Assembly (NCBI RefSeq): GCF_001552195.1
Contig: NZ_BCQS01000013.1
Location: 62,001 to 126,000 of the forward strand
Length of the DNA: 64,000 bases
Direction of reading: 5' to 3'
Source of the DNA: Actinomadura latina NBRC 106108
Lineage (GTDB): Bacteria > Actinomycetota > Actinomycetes > Streptosporangiales > Streptosporangiaceae
The position numbers and the translations under genes are program-made. Under the pieces are notes generated by a model. It had not been told where the DNA came from. It did not search any database and was given only the letters and a program-made list of their open reading frames with translations. Positions 28,372-37,608 of the stretch are shown one piece after another; position 1 is the first letter of the stretch, and every line of letters begins with the position of its first letter.

Positions 28372-29175
28372 TCAGTCCTTGAAGTCCGGGGGGCGGTGCT
28401 CCTTGCGGGCCTTGATCGCTTCCTCGAAGTTGTGCGTCGTGAGGCGGACGTAGAGCTGGGCGAGGCCCTCCTGGCCCATGTGCGCGTCCAGGCTCGCGGC
28501 GTCCAGGCTGGACCACAGCATCCGCTTCGTCAGCTCCACGCCGGGACGGCTGAACGCGGCGATCCGCTCGGCCAGGTCGTAGCAGGAGTCCAGGAGCTTG
28601 TCGCCGGGGACGACCCGGGAGAGCAGGCCGATGCGCTCCGCCTCGGTGGCGTCGACATCGCGTCCGGACAGCATCAGCTCGAAGGCGCGGGACGAGCCGA
28701 TCGCGCGCGGCAGCAGGTAGCTGAGGCCCAGTTCGCTCGCGGTCAGGCCGTTGTTGATGCCGGCGGCGCGGAACAGGGCGGTCTCGGAGCCCAGCCTGAT
28801 GTCGGCGGCCAGGGAGAGGCAGAGGCCGCCGCCGATCGCCGGGCCGTTGACCGCCGCGATGACCGGCTGGTGGACGCGCCGCATCGCGCGGATCACGTCG
28901 TCCAGCAGCTCCATCGAGCGCAGCGCGATGGTCGGGAGCGTCAGCCCGTCGATGCCGGGGAGGTTCCCCGGGTTCTCCAGGTCGGCGCCGGAGCAGAAGC
29001 CGCGCCCGGCGCCGGTGATGACGACGGCGCGGGTGTCGTTGTCGCGGCTCACCTCTTCGAGGGCCTCGCGGAGCGGGACCATCACGTCGAAGGCCATCGC
29101 GTTCATGCGCTCGGGCCGGTTGAGCGTGATGAGGGTGATGTGCGGGCGCGGCTTGTCGATCAGGACGAAGGGCAA
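28372..29175 (-). CDS. Enoyl-CoA hydratase/isomerase family protein
   Basis: 267-residue crotonase-fold protein. The CoA-ester oxyanion hole is formed by GRGFCSGADLEN (~61-72) and AVNGPAIGGGLCLS (~111-124). The usual catalytic Glu positions fall within SELGLSYLLPR (~146-156), so hydratase activity is plausible. It lies downstream of the class II aldolase gene, separated by 36 bp that contain a perfect inverted repeat. It is upstream of the split-barrel gene on the same strand. Probably acts in beta-oxidation-like chemistry; the exact substrate is unknown. Confidence 0.88.
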   Translation of the reverse strand: MPFVLIDKPRPHITLITLNRPERMNAMAFDVMVPLREALEEVSRDNDTRAVVITGAGRGFCSGADLENPGNLPGIDGLTLPTIALRSMELLDDVIRAMRRVHQPVIAAVNGPAIGGGLCLSLAADIRLGSETALFRAAGINNGLTASELGLSYLLPRAIGSSRAFELMLSGRDVDATEAERIGLLSRVVPGDKLLDSCYDLAERIAAFSRPGVELTKRMLWSSLDAASLDAHMGQEGLAQLYVRLTTHNFEEAIKARKEHRPPDFKD

Positions 29176-29193
29176 AGCGGGCCTCCCGGAGTC

Positions 29194-29213
29194 AACCTAA
29201 CAAGCGTTAGGTT
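29194..29213. promoter_or_regulatory. Perfect inverted repeat, TetR-type operator
   Basis: AACCTAAC-AAGC-GTTAGGTT, 8-bp perfect arms, just upstream of the enoyl-CoA hydratase gene and overlapping the aldolase stop codon. Its form is typical of TetR-family sites at acyl-CoA metabolism genes. No adjacent regulator gene is present. Confidence 0.65.
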
Positions 29214-29856
29214 ACACGCGCGGGAACTCCGGGGGCGCGAGGCCGCGCTCGACCACCGCGGCCAGTTCCTCGTCCGTCAGGACGCGCGGCTCGCCGATCG
29301 TCCTGGCCCGCACGTAGACGCCGCAGAGCCATTCGAGGAGCCGCGCGTTCTCGTACGCCTCGTCCAGGTCGCGGCCGATCGCGACGCCGCCGTGGTTGGC
29401 CATCAGCGCGGCCCGCTTGCCGCCCGCCATGGCCGCCCGGACGTTCTCCGCGAGTTCGGGCGTCCCGTAGGTGGCGTACTCGGCGACCTTCACCACGCCG
29501 CCCAGCAGCAGCGTGTTGTAGTGGATCGGCGGCAGCTCGGACATGGTCGTCGCCACGACGGCGCCGTAGGTCGAGTGGGTGTGCACGATCGCCGCCGCCG
29601 GCGTCGCGTCGTAGAGCGCGAGGTGCATGGGCGTCTCGGACGACGGCGCCCGCTCGCCCTCGACGAGTTGCGAGGAGAGGTTCACGACCGGGCAGTCGGC
29701 GGGCTCCATCCGGTCGAGCATCATGCCGCCGGGCGTGACCGCGACCAGGTCGCCCAGCCGGACGCTGATGTTGCCCGACGCGCCGGTCACGAGGCCGGTC
29801 CCGGCCAGCCGGCGGCCGATGGCGCACAGCTCGTGCCGTTCATCCTTCAACAACAT
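29212..29856 (-). CDS. Class II aldolase/adducin family protein
   Basis: 214-residue zinc aldolase of the fuculose-phosphate aldolase family. It shows the nucleophile/anion-site region TGASGNISVRLGD (~24-36), the metal-binding HTHSTYG (~92) and a further His in ANHGGVAIGRD (~153). Zinc aldolases split phosphorylated sugars to dihydroxyacetone phosphate or related units. I chose ATG 29856 because AGAGG lies 7 bp upstream; a GTG 15 bp further out is less likely. It is divergent from a PfkB-type kinase with a 71-bp gap, suggesting a sugar phosphorylation-then-cleavage pair (inference). Confidence 0.85.
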   Translation of the reverse strand: MLLKDERHELCAIGRRLAGTGLVTGASGNISVRLGDLVAVTPGGMMLDRMEPADCPVVNLSSQLVEGERAPSSETPMHLALYDATPAAAIVHTHSTYGAVVATTMSELPPIHYNTLLLGGVVKVAEYATYGTPELAENVRAAMAGGKRAALMANHGGVAIGRDLDEAYENARLLEWLCGVYVRARTIGEPRVLTDEELAAVVERGLAPPEFPRV

Positions 29857-29927
29857 ATGAATACCTCTCACGTTCCACGGGCTCCACCGCGTACGCTACG
29901 GCCCTGACGATCATTAAGGGGCCGGTC

Positions 29928-30845
29928 ATGACCGTTGTCACTCTCGGCGCGCACATCCTGGACGTGCTCGCCCGTCCCATCGAGGGCATCCCGGACGGGC
30001 AGGACACCGTCGTGGTGGAGCAGATCCGGGTGACCGCCGCCGGCGCCGCCGCCGGGACCGCGGTGGCGCTCGCCAGGCTCGGCAACGACGTCATCTCCGT
30101 CGGCGCGATCGGCGACGACGACCTCGGCGACCTGCTCGTGACGATCATGACCCGGAACGGCGTGGACGTGACCGGCCTCGTCCGGCGGACGGCCGACCAG
30201 ACGAGCGCGTCCATCCTGCCGATCCGGCCGGACGGCGGCCGGCCCAGCTTCCACGTCCCCGGCGCCAACCTGACGCTGACCGCGGGCGCGGTCGGTCCCG
30301 GCCTGCTCGGCGCGGCGAGCGTCGTGCACCTCGGCGGGCCCGACGTCACGTTCGGGCTGAACGACCCGGCGTTCTTCGAGATGCTCGCCGCGGCCCGCCG
30401 CACCGGCACCGTCGTCACGATGGACCTGCTGTCCAACATGCCCGACCTGCTGACCGGCGCCGCCGCCTTCCTGCCGTACGTCGACCACTTCCTGCCGAAC
30501 GAGGAGCAGGCCGCGGCGATGACCGGCGAGAGCGATCCCGAGAAGGCCGCCCGCGCGCTCCTCGACTTGGGGCCGGGCACGGTGATCGTCACGCTCGGCG
30601 CGGACGGCAGCCTCGTCGCGACCGCCGGGGTCGTCCACCGGCTGCCCGTCCTGCCGGTCGAGGTGGTCGACACGACCGGGTGCGGCGACGCGTACTGCGC
30701 CGGGTTCATCACCGGGCTCGCGCACGGGCGGGACGTCCTGGAGGCGGCCCGGTGGGGCACGGCGGCGGCGGCGACCGTCGCGCAGGGGCTCGGCTCCGAC
30801 GCGTGCCTCACCGATCTGGACGCCGTCCTCGCCCTGCTGGGATGA
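29928..30845 (+). CDS. PfkB family carbohydrate kinase
   Basis: 305-residue ribokinase-fold sugar kinase. The N-terminal glycine-rich substrate region is AAGAAAGTAVALARLG (~33-48). The C-terminal signature VVDTTGCGDAYCAGF (~244-258) includes the catalytic Asp and anion hole. ATG is preceded by AAGGGG. It is divergent from the class II aldolase, its likely pathway partner. The sugar is not determinable from sequence by eye. Its stop is 1 bp from the convergent acyl-CoA ligase gene. Confidence 0.87.
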   Translation: MTVVTLGAHILDVLARPIEGIPDGQDTVVVEQIRVTAAGAAAGTAVALARLGNDVISVGAIGDDDLGDLLVTIMTRNGVDVTGLVRRTADQTSASILPIRPDGGRPSFHVPGANLTLTAGAVGPGLLGAASVVHLGGPDVTFGLNDPAFFEMLAAARRTGTVVTMDLLSNMPDLLTGAAAFLPYVDHFLPNEEQAAAMTGESDPEKAARALLDLGPGTVIVTLGADGSLVATAGVVHRLPVLPVEVVDTTGCGDAYCAGFITGLAHGRDVLEAARWGTAAAATVAQGLGSDACLTDLDAVLALLG

Positions 30846-30846
30846 G

Positions 30847-32397
30847 TCAGATCTTCTCCTTCCGCCCCTCCCAGTACGGGTCGCGCAGGAGTCGCTTGTA
30901 GAGCTTGCCGGTCGGGGTCCTCGGCATCCGGTCGACGAAATCGATGGAGCGCGGCGCCTTGTAGCCGGCGAGCGACGCGCGGACGTGCCCGATCAGCTCG
31001 CGGGTGAGGGCGTCGGACGGCTCGATCCCGTCGGACGGCTCGACGGCGGCCTTCACCTGCTCGCCGAACTCCTCGTCCGGGATGCCGAACACCGCCACGT
31101 CCCGGACGGCCGGGTGGGTGATCAGCACGCCCTCGATCTCCGCCGGGTAGATGTTCACCCCGCCGCTGATGATCATGTCGATGGCGCGGTCGGCGAGGAA
31201 CAGGTAGCCGTCCTCGTCCAGGTAGCCGACGTCGCCGGTGGTGAACAGGCCGTCCTCCCGGTGCACCGAGCGGGTCTTCTCCTCGTCGCCCCAGTACTCG
31301 ACGTCGTCGCCGCTCGTGTAGCGGAAGTAGATCTGGCCGCGCTCGCCGGCGGCGGCGGGCTCGCCGTCCTCGCGCAGGATGCGGACCTCGGTCGTCGGCA
31401 GCGGGCGGCCGACGCTCCCGGGCTTCCTCAGCCACTCCTCCGCGGTGATGACGCTGTTCACCGACGCCTCGGTGGAGCCGTAGTACTCGTGGACGATCGG
31501 GCCGAACCAGTCGATCATCCGCCGCTTCACCTCGGGCGAGCAGGGCGCGGCGCCGTGCCAGACGACCGCGAGGCTGGAGCCGCCGAAGGCCGCGCGGGTC
31601 TCCTCGTCCAGCCGCAGCAGCCGGACGAACTGGGTGGGGACGAGGTGAACGTTCGTGATCGCGTGCTCGTCGATGAGGTGGAGCGTCTCCGCCGGGTCGA
31701 AGTCGCGCCGGATCACCACGGACCGTCCCCTGAGCAGGAACACGAGCGACCACAGCCACTGCGCCGAGTGGTAGACGGGGCCGACGAGCAGCGACCGGCC
31801 GTCCGGCGGGATCCGGAGCACCTCGGCGAACACGTCGCCGACGAGGCTCGCCGCCTCGATCGGGGCGCCGACGCCCAGCTGCTTGCGGCTCACGCCCTTC
31901 GGCCGGCCGGTGGTGCCCGAGGTGTAGAACATCGGGAAGCCCATCACCGGGTCGGCGATCTCCTCCCCCGCGCCGGTCGCGAGGAACTCCTCGTACGGGG
32001 TGAAGCCCTCGATCGCGTCGCCGAACGCGACGCGGGCGGTCAGGCCGAGGCCCTCGGACGCCTCCCGCGCGGTGCCGCCGAACGCGTCCTCGGAGAACAG
32101 CACCCGCGCGCCCGCGTCCGCCAGCACGTAGCGCAGCTCGTCGGCCGTCCAGTGCCAGTTGACCATCACGTAGCGGAGCCCGATGTGGCCGGCGGCGCAC
32201 ATCAGCTCGAAGTACTCGCGCCGGTTGCCGGAGTGGATCGCGATCGCGTCGCCGGTGGCCAGGCCCAGCCCGCGCAGCGCGTTCGCCAGCCGGCCGGTTC
32301 TGGCGTCCAGCTCCCGCCACGAGGTACTGCCGCGTTCGTCGGTGAGGGCGGGCTCGTCCGGCTTGGCGTCGGCGTACGGGCGGAGCAGTGCGGCCAT
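30847..32397 (-). CDS. Acyl-CoA synthetase (AMP-binding, FadD-like)
   Basis: 516-residue ANL-superfamily ligase that activates a carboxylic acid as acyl-AMP and then acyl-CoA. P-loop-like YTSGTTGRPKGVS near residue 161, EYYGSTEAS near 300, TGDVGYLDEDGYLFLADRAID near 392 with the hinge after it, and the A10-type lysine in PRTPTGKLYKR near 497. It has no carrier domain, and the ligase-type pattern distinguishes it from the NRPS adenylation proteins. RBS GGAGG. A perfect inverted repeat (32421-32441) lies upstream. The substrate is unknown. Confidence 0.88.
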   Translation of the reverse strand: MAALLRPYADAKPDEPALTDERGSTSWRELDARTGRLANALRGLGLATGDAIAIHSGNRREYFELMCAAGHIGLRYVMVNWHWTADELRYVLADAGARVLFSEDAFGGTAREASEGLGLTARVAFGDAIEGFTPYEEFLATGAGEEIADPVMGFPMFYTSGTTGRPKGVSRKQLGVGAPIEAASLVGDVFAEVLRIPPDGRSLLVGPVYHSAQWLWSLVFLLRGRSVVIRRDFDPAETLHLIDEHAITNVHLVPTQFVRLLRLDEETRAAFGGSSLAVVWHGAAPCSPEVKRRMIDWFGPIVHEYYGSTEASVNSVITAEEWLRKPGSVGRPLPTTEVRILREDGEPAAAGERGQIYFRYTSGDDVEYWGDEEKTRSVHREDGLFTTGDVGYLDEDGYLFLADRAIDMIISGGVNIYPAEIEGVLITHPAVRDVAVFGIPDEEFGEQVKAAVEPSDGIEPSDALTRELIGHVRASLAGYKAPRSIDFVDRMPRTPTGKLYKRLLRDPYWEGRKEKI

Positions 32398-32420
32398 CGG
32401 CCACCTCCTGGAACGCGGCG

Positions 32421-32441
32421 AGAGTCGTGGATTGCGACTCT
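32421..32441. promoter_or_regulatory. Inverted repeat upstream of the acyl-CoA ligase
   Basis: AGAGTCG-N7-CGACTCT, perfect 7-bp arms, 24 bp upstream of the ligase ATG. It is a probable repressor site; the regulator is not evident nearby. The rest of 32442-32655 shows no gene. Confidence 0.5.
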
Positions 32442-32655
32442 AGGACCGGTTCACCCGAAAGGCCAGGTCAGAACGCCGGCCGCCCGGACGGGACGCCACG
32501 CCGCGTTCCGGGGGCCGACCCGTCCGCACGTGTCGTTCTGAGAAACGGAGCCGCAAGTCGGTGCTGGAATGACGGGTACGGGTCAAACTAGAGTCCAGGC
32601 AAGGTCATCATCAGGCCTGTCGTCCGCACGCCGTCCAGCATTAAGGTAACCGCAC

Positions 32656-33357
32656 GTGTCGAGGGACGGGGAACCCCCAGTCAACGAGGACTCCGGAGCC
32701 GAGCCGGAGCCGGCCTCCGCCGGGGACGAGGCGGACGGTGCGGCGTTCCGCGCCGACGTCCGGGAGGCACTCGCCGGGCTGGCGGCGCGGCTCGGCCGCG
32801 AGCACGAGCGGGCCGCGCACCGCGAGGCCGTCATCGACCGGCTGCACGAGGAGAACCAGCGGCTGCGGCGCGGGGAGCTGCAGGGGATGCTGGAACCCGT
32901 CCGCACGGCGCTGTACCGGCTGCACGACCAGGCGCGGCGCGAGTCCGACCGGCTCGCCGCGCCCGGACCGGCCGAGCCGCCCGACCCGCGGCGGACCGCG
33001 CTGCTACTGGCGGCGTTCGCCGACGACGTCGCGGACGCGCTGGCGCGGCTCGGCGTCGAGCGCTTCACGGTCGAGGCCGGCGCGCCGTACGACGCGTCCC
33101 GGCACCGCCCCGTCGCCGTCACGCCCGTCGCCGACCCGCTGGCCGACGGCACCGTCACCGCCGTCCAGTCCGACGGGTTCGAGCAGAGCGGGAAGGTGCT
33201 GCGCAAGGCGGCGGTCAGCGTCGGGAAGCTCGACGAGAACGCGAACGGAGCGGCGGCCACGGTCAAAGCCGCCCCAAGTCGCCACGATGGGGCGGAACGT
33301 GGCGAGACGCTGAGCAGCGGACGAGCACAGAACTCAGGACTCGGGACCGACAGGTGA
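32656..33357 (+). CDS. GrpE-like nucleotide exchange protein
   Basis: 233-residue acidic protein: a disordered N-terminus, a long helix (~30-105; HEENQRLRRGELQGMLEPVR and onward) and a C-terminal beta region with PYDASRHRPVAV and VLRKAAVSVGK. This is the GrpE layout: dimerising helix plus beta wing. It is immediately upstream (7 bp) of an Hsp70 gene, so it should serve as nucleotide exchange factor for that dedicated chaperone rather than for housekeeping DnaK. GTG start. The tail after ~205 is low-complexity. Confidence 0.75.
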   Translation: MSRDGEPPVNEDSGAEPEPASAGDEADGAAFRADVREALAGLAARLGREHERAAHREAVIDRLHEENQRLRRGELQGMLEPVRTALYRLHDQARRESDRLAAPGPAEPPDPRRTALLLAAFADDVADALARLGVERFTVEAGAPYDASRHRPVAVTPVADPLADGTVTAVQSDGFEQSGKVLRKAAVSVGKLDENANGAAATVKAAPSRHDGAERGETLSSGRAQNSGLGTDR

Positions 33358-33364
33358 GAGGGAC

Positions 33365-34948
33365 ATGGCTGTCTACGGGATCGACCTCGGAACCACGTAC
33401 TCCTGCATTGCCTCCATCGACGATGTAGGGCGGCCCGCGGTCCTGCGCAACCTGGAGGGCACCGACACCACGCCGTCCGTCGTCTTCTTCGAGAGCGGCG
33501 AGAACGTCGTCGTCGGCGCCACCGCGAAGGACACCGCGGTGCTGGAGCCCGACAACGTCGTCAGCCTGATCAAGCGGGACATGGGCCGGGACGTGACGCG
33601 GCCCATCCACGGGATCGACTTCACGCCGGAGGAGGTGTCGGCGTTCATCCTGCTGAAGCTCGCGACGGACGCGCGCACCACGACCGGCGAGGACGCCCGC
33701 GACGTCGTCGTCACCGTCCCGGCGTACTTCGGCGCGGCCGAACGCGACGCGACCCGCAAGGCGGGGCGGATCGCCGGGCTGAACGTCATCGACATCGTGT
33801 CCGAGCCGATCGCCGCCGCCATCACCTACGGCGTCCTGAATCCCGAGCAGGACCGGACGATCCTGGTGTACGACCTCGGCGGCGGGACGTTCGACACCAC
33901 CGTGATCACGCTGCGCGAAGGCCACATCGAGGTCGTGTGCACCGACGGCGACCACGAGCTCGGCGGCGCCGACTGGGACGCGCGGCTCGTCGAGTACCTC
34001 GCCGAGCGGTTCCGGGAGGAGCATCCCGACGCGGGCGACCCGCTGGACGACAAGCAGACCGAGCAGCAGCTCCGCCGCGACGCCGAGGACGCCAAGAAGG
34101 CCCTCACGACCCGGACGGCCCACACCGTCCGGGTGATGCACGGCGGGCGGGTCGCGGCCGTCGAGGTGGCGCGGGAGAAGCTGGAGGAGCTGACCAAGGA
34201 CCTCCTCGACCGCACCGTGGAGATCACCGGCCGGACGCTGTCGACCGCCGCCGAGAAGGGCGTCGACGACTACGACGACCTCGTCCTCGTCGGCGGGTCC
34301 ACGAAGATGCCGGTCGTCGCGGCGCGGCTGGCGACCGAGCTGGGCCTCGCCCCCCGCCTCCAGGACCCCGACCTCGCGGTCGCGAAGGGCGCGGCGCTGT
34401 ACGCGTTCGAGGAGACGTACCGGCGGCTCGTCCGGGAGGGCGCCGCCGAGCGCGCCGAGGAGATGGCGACGCGCGCCGGCCTGTCCGCCGAGCAGCAGAA
34501 GCAGATCGCCGGACGGCAGATCAAGACGGTCGCCTCGCACGCCTTCGGGATCGTCGTGGTCGACCGGGAGACCGGCGCCGAGAACGTCGCGCACCTCGTG
34601 CACGCCAACGACGAGCTTCCCGCCGCCAAGACCGAGGACTTCTTCACCGTCTACGACGACCAGACGTCCGCCGACATCCGGGTGATGGAGCAGGCCGGCG
34701 TGGTCGAGTCCGCCGACCTGATCGACAACACCGAGATCGCCACCGGGGAGATCCGCGTCCCGCCGGGCAAGAAGGCGGGCTGGCCGATCGGCGTCACGTT
34801 CGCGCTCGACTCGTCCGGGCTGCTGAACGTCACGGCCGTGGAGAAGGAGACGGGCGAGAGGCTGGAACTCAAGGTGGACGTCGGCGGCATGTCCGAGGAG
34901 GAGGTCGAGCGCTCCCGGAAGGCCCTCTCCCGGGTCCAGGTCAGCTAG
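33365..34948 (+). CDS. Hsp70-family chaperone, shortened C-terminus
   Basis: 527-residue Hsp70. The nucleotide-binding domain starts at GIDLGTTYSCIA (residue 5), with VYDLGGGTFDTTVI near 164 and LVGGSTKMPVV near 310. A substrate-binding beta domain follows, including EIRVPPGKKAGWPIGVTFAL near 462. It is about 80-100 residues shorter than DnaK and lacks most of the helical lid and tail. Residues 350-385 hold an extra charged helical segment (ERAEEMATRAGLSAEQQKQI). ATG with AGGGA. It sits between the GrpE-like gene and an Fn3-rich gene in a tight operon, suggesting a specialised chaperone. Confidence 0.9.
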   Translation: MAVYGIDLGTTYSCIASIDDVGRPAVLRNLEGTDTTPSVVFFESGENVVVGATAKDTAVLEPDNVVSLIKRDMGRDVTRPIHGIDFTPEEVSAFILLKLATDARTTTGEDARDVVVTVPAYFGAAERDATRKAGRIAGLNVIDIVSEPIAAAITYGVLNPEQDRTILVYDLGGGTFDTTVITLREGHIEVVCTDGDHELGGADWDARLVEYLAERFREEHPDAGDPLDDKQTEQQLRRDAEDAKKALTTRTAHTVRVMHGGRVAAVEVAREKLEELTKDLLDRTVEITGRTLSTAAEKGVDDYDDLVLVGGSTKMPVVAARLATELGLAPRLQDPDLAVAKGAALYAFEETYRRLVREGAAERAEEMATRAGLSAEQQKQIAGRQIKTVASHAFGIVVVDRETGAENVAHLVHANDELPAAKTEDFFTVYDDQTSADIRVMEQAGVVESADLIDNTEIATGEIRVPPGKKAGWPIGVTFALDSSGLLNVTAVEKETGERLELKVDVGGMSEEEVERSRKALSRVQVS

Positions 34949-34974
34949 CGGCCCGCCGACTCCCTGGAGGCGCC

Positions 34975-37608
34975 GTGGCGTTCGACGACGACTACCGGCG
35001 GGATGTGCTGGAGCCCGCGCGGGCGGCGGGCGACCAGCCTCCCGAGGACCTGCGCGCCCGCTACGCGCTGGCCGGCCCGCCCGCCGCCCCGCTGGACGGG
35101 CAGGCCGTCGCGGCGCGGGTGAAGCAGGTCCGGCAGTGCTGGCGGCGGGCCCGCGGGCAGCTGAAGTACCGCAAGCTGATCGACCGGCTGGAGGCCGAGC
35201 ACCGCGAGCTGGCCCCGCTTTTCGACGCCGCCGAGCGCGGCGACCCGCGCCCGCTGGAGGCGCGGCTGCGCGGCGGCCGGGAGCGCACCGAGCGGCGCCG
35301 CGGCCAGGCCCGCGCCCGCCTCGCCGACGCCGCCGGGACGCTGCGGATGGCGGCGCCCGCCGAGGTCGAGGCCATCGCCCGCACCGGCGGCGTGACCCGC
35401 GCCGAGCTGGCGGAGCTGGCCGCCGCCGACGGCATCGAGATCCGCGAACCCGACTCGCTGCCGTCCACCGCGCCCTACCCCGCGTACCGGAAGGTGCGCG
35501 AGTCGCTGGACGTCCTCGGCAAGCGGCACCTCGCCGACTTCCTGTTCGGCCCGACCGGCCGGATCCGGGTGCTGGACGGCTTCGCGGCGCCCGGCGGCGA
35601 CCATCGCCCCGATGAGCATCGCCGCGGCGAGCATCGCCTCGACGAGGCCGCCGTGGCGGCCGCCGGCGCCGAGTGGGCGCGCCGCAGCCGCGACACCAGC
35701 ACCACCCACGCCGACACGATCCTCGCCGCGCTCCGCTCCGACGCCGACCCGCACGCCCTGCTGCTGTTCGACGTGGTCGACCGGCTCCGCGAGCGCCTCC
35801 GGCAGCGGGCGTCCGAGCGGGCCCTGCTCCGGCACGCCGTCGAGGACCTCGGCATCGACGAGGGCGACGCCCGCCGCCTGGTCTTCGCGATCGTCCGCGA
35901 GACGGGCCCCGGGGGCGGTCTCGCGGGCCGCCTGCGCGCCCTCCTCGACGCGGGCGATGTGTACGCGGCCGCCGAGCTCGCCGACGCCGCGAAGATCCCG
36001 CACCCGTCCCCCCGGCCGTCCTCACACGGGGAGCCGCCCGAGGAGGAGGTCCTCGCCGCCGAGGCCCGCCACCGCCTCGACACGGCCCTGCGCCTCCGCG
36101 AGACCGCCGCCGCCGAACCCGACCCGGACCGCGCGTTCCGCCTCCTCGCCGACGCCCTGCGCCTCGTCCGCGACCTCCCCGGCGCCGCCCAGCACCAGCG
36201 CCGCCTCCCGCCCCGCCCCGTCCCCGCCCTCCACGCGGACGTGGACCCCGCGGCGGTGCGGTTGTCGTGGGACGGGTCGCCCTCCACGGCGGGTGAGATC
36301 GGGTATCACGTCGTGCGGCGGGCGGGGCGGGCGCCTCGGGACGTCCGGGACGGCGAGGCCGTCGCCGGGGGCCTCGACGAGCGCCCGCCGGTGAACGTGC
36401 CCGTGTACTACGGGGTGTTCGCCGTCCGGGGGGAGGGCGTTGCGGCGCCCGCTGTGGCGGGGCCCGTCGTGGTGCGGCCCGAGCCCGCGGACGTCGCGCT
36501 GGTCGCCGGGGACGGGCAGGTCACCGGGCGGTGGCGGTGCCCGGCGGAGGCCGCGCGGGTCGTCGTGCTGCGGGACGGGCGGGCCGTGGCCACCGGACGG
36601 GACGGGTTCCGCGAGCGGGTGCCCAACGGGCGCACCCACCACTACCTGATCTGCGCCGTCTACCTGGACGAGACCGGGCGGGAGGTCGCGACGGACGGGG
36701 TGCGGGTGTCGGCCACGCCCAGTGCTCCGCCCGAGCCCGTCTACGACGTCGCGGCCGAGACCGGGCCGTCCGATCCGGGACTGGTGCGGGTGCGGTTCGA
36801 CCCGCCCGGGAACGGGGCCGTGGAGCTGGTGCTGTCGGAGGGGCCGCCGCCGTGGCCGCGCAGTGCGATCGTCCCGCTGGAGGAGGTCCGGCGGGAGACG
36901 CGGCGCCTCGCGTGCACCCCGGTTCCCGGCGGGCTGGAGGTGCGGCCGGGGTCCAGCGGGTGGCTGCTCGCGGTGACGGTCGCGGAGGGCACCGCCGCCG
37001 TCGGCGCCTACCACCGGCACGTGAACCTGCCGCCGCCGCGCCGGCTGGTCGCCGAGCGGCGCGGCGCGTACGTGCACGTCGGGTTCGACTGGCCGGCGGA
37101 CGTCGCCGAGGTCGATCTCGGCTACCGGGTCGGCGGTGAGCCGAGGGCCGAGACCGTGACGCGGGCGTCCTACGACACGCAGGGCGGGATCCGGCTGCCC
37201 GTGCCCGAGGACGCGGCCGTGGAGGTCTCGGTCGCGGCGGCGGGGACCGTGGGCGGCGCGCGGGTGACCGGGCCGCGGGTGACCGCCGTGGTCGCGGGGC
37301 GCACGATCGTCCGCTACGACGTGCTGCGGTCGGGGCCGCCGTGGCGGCGGTCGCTGACGATCCGGCTCACCTCGTCCCGCCCGCTGCGGGTCGCGCGGCT
37401 GTCGCTGGTGCTGCGCGCCGGGCGGGTCATGCCGCACCGCGCCGGAGACGGCGACACGCTCGGCGCGTGGGAGCAGGTGCCCGTGCCGGGCGAGCTCTCG
37501 CTGGCGGCGCCGGACGCGCCCGGACCGTACTGGCTCCGCTGCTTCGCCGACGACGACGGCGTCGAGCTGAGCGACCCGCCCGTCCGCCGGCTCCAGGTCA
37601 CGCGATGA
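34975..37608 (+). CDS. Large protein with fibronectin type III-like repeats
   Basis: 877 residues of no recognised enzyme class. The N-terminal half is charged and helical (e.g. QVRQCWRRARGQLKYRKLI ~45-63), with a Pro/Ser linker near 343-355. From ~419 it is rich in beta strands with Fn3-like patterns (VRLSWDGSPSTAGEIGYHVVRR and later repeats). No signal peptide, so it is cytoplasmic. GTG is placed 4 bp after GGAGG. Its stop overlaps the GTPase start (ATGA), implying coupled translation and probably a complex. A client-binding or scaffold role for the Hsp70/GTPase system is inference. Confidence 0.8.
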   Translation: MAFDDDYRRDVLEPARAAGDQPPEDLRARYALAGPPAAPLDGQAVAARVKQVRQCWRRARGQLKYRKLIDRLEAEHRELAPLFDAAERGDPRPLEARLRGGRERTERRRGQARARLADAAGTLRMAAPAEVEAIARTGGVTRAELAELAAADGIEIREPDSLPSTAPYPAYRKVRESLDVLGKRHLADFLFGPTGRIRVLDGFAAPGGDHRPDEHRRGEHRLDEAAVAAAGAEWARRSRDTSTTHADTILAALRSDADPHALLLFDVVDRLRERLRQRASERALLRHAVEDLGIDEGDARRLVFAIVRETGPGGGLAGRLRALLDAGDVYAAAELADAAKIPHPSPRPSSHGEPPEEEVLAAEARHRLDTALRLRETAAAEPDPDRAFRLLADALRLVRDLPGAAQHQRRLPPRPVPALHADVDPAAVRLSWDGSPSTAGEIGYHVVRRAGRAPRDVRDGEAVAGGLDERPPVNVPVYYGVFAVRGEGVAAPAVAGPVVVRPEPADVALVAGDGQVTGRWRCPAEAARVVVLRDGRAVATGRDGFRERVPNGRTHHYLICAVYLDETGREVATDGVRVSATPSAPPEPVYDVAAETGPSDPGLVRVRFDPPGNGAVELVLSEGPPPWPRSAIVPLEEVRRETRRLACTPVPGGLEVRPGSSGWLLAVTVAEGTAAVGAYHRHVNLPPPRRLVAERRGAYVHVGFDWPADVAEVDLGYRVGGEPRAETVTRASYDTQGGIRLPVPEDAAVEVSVAAAGTVGGARVTGPRVTAVVAGRTIVRYDVLRSGPPWRRSLTIRLTSSRPLRVARLSLVLRAGRVMPHRAGDGDTLGAWEQVPVPGELSLAAPDAPGPYWLRCFADDDGVELSDPPVRRLQVTR

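Noticed and set aside
30847..32397. AMP-binding protein as another NRPS adenylation enzyme
   Set aside because: Its motifs are of the acyl-CoA ligase type, it has no carrier domain, and it lies among acyl-CoA and sugar genes far from the cluster.
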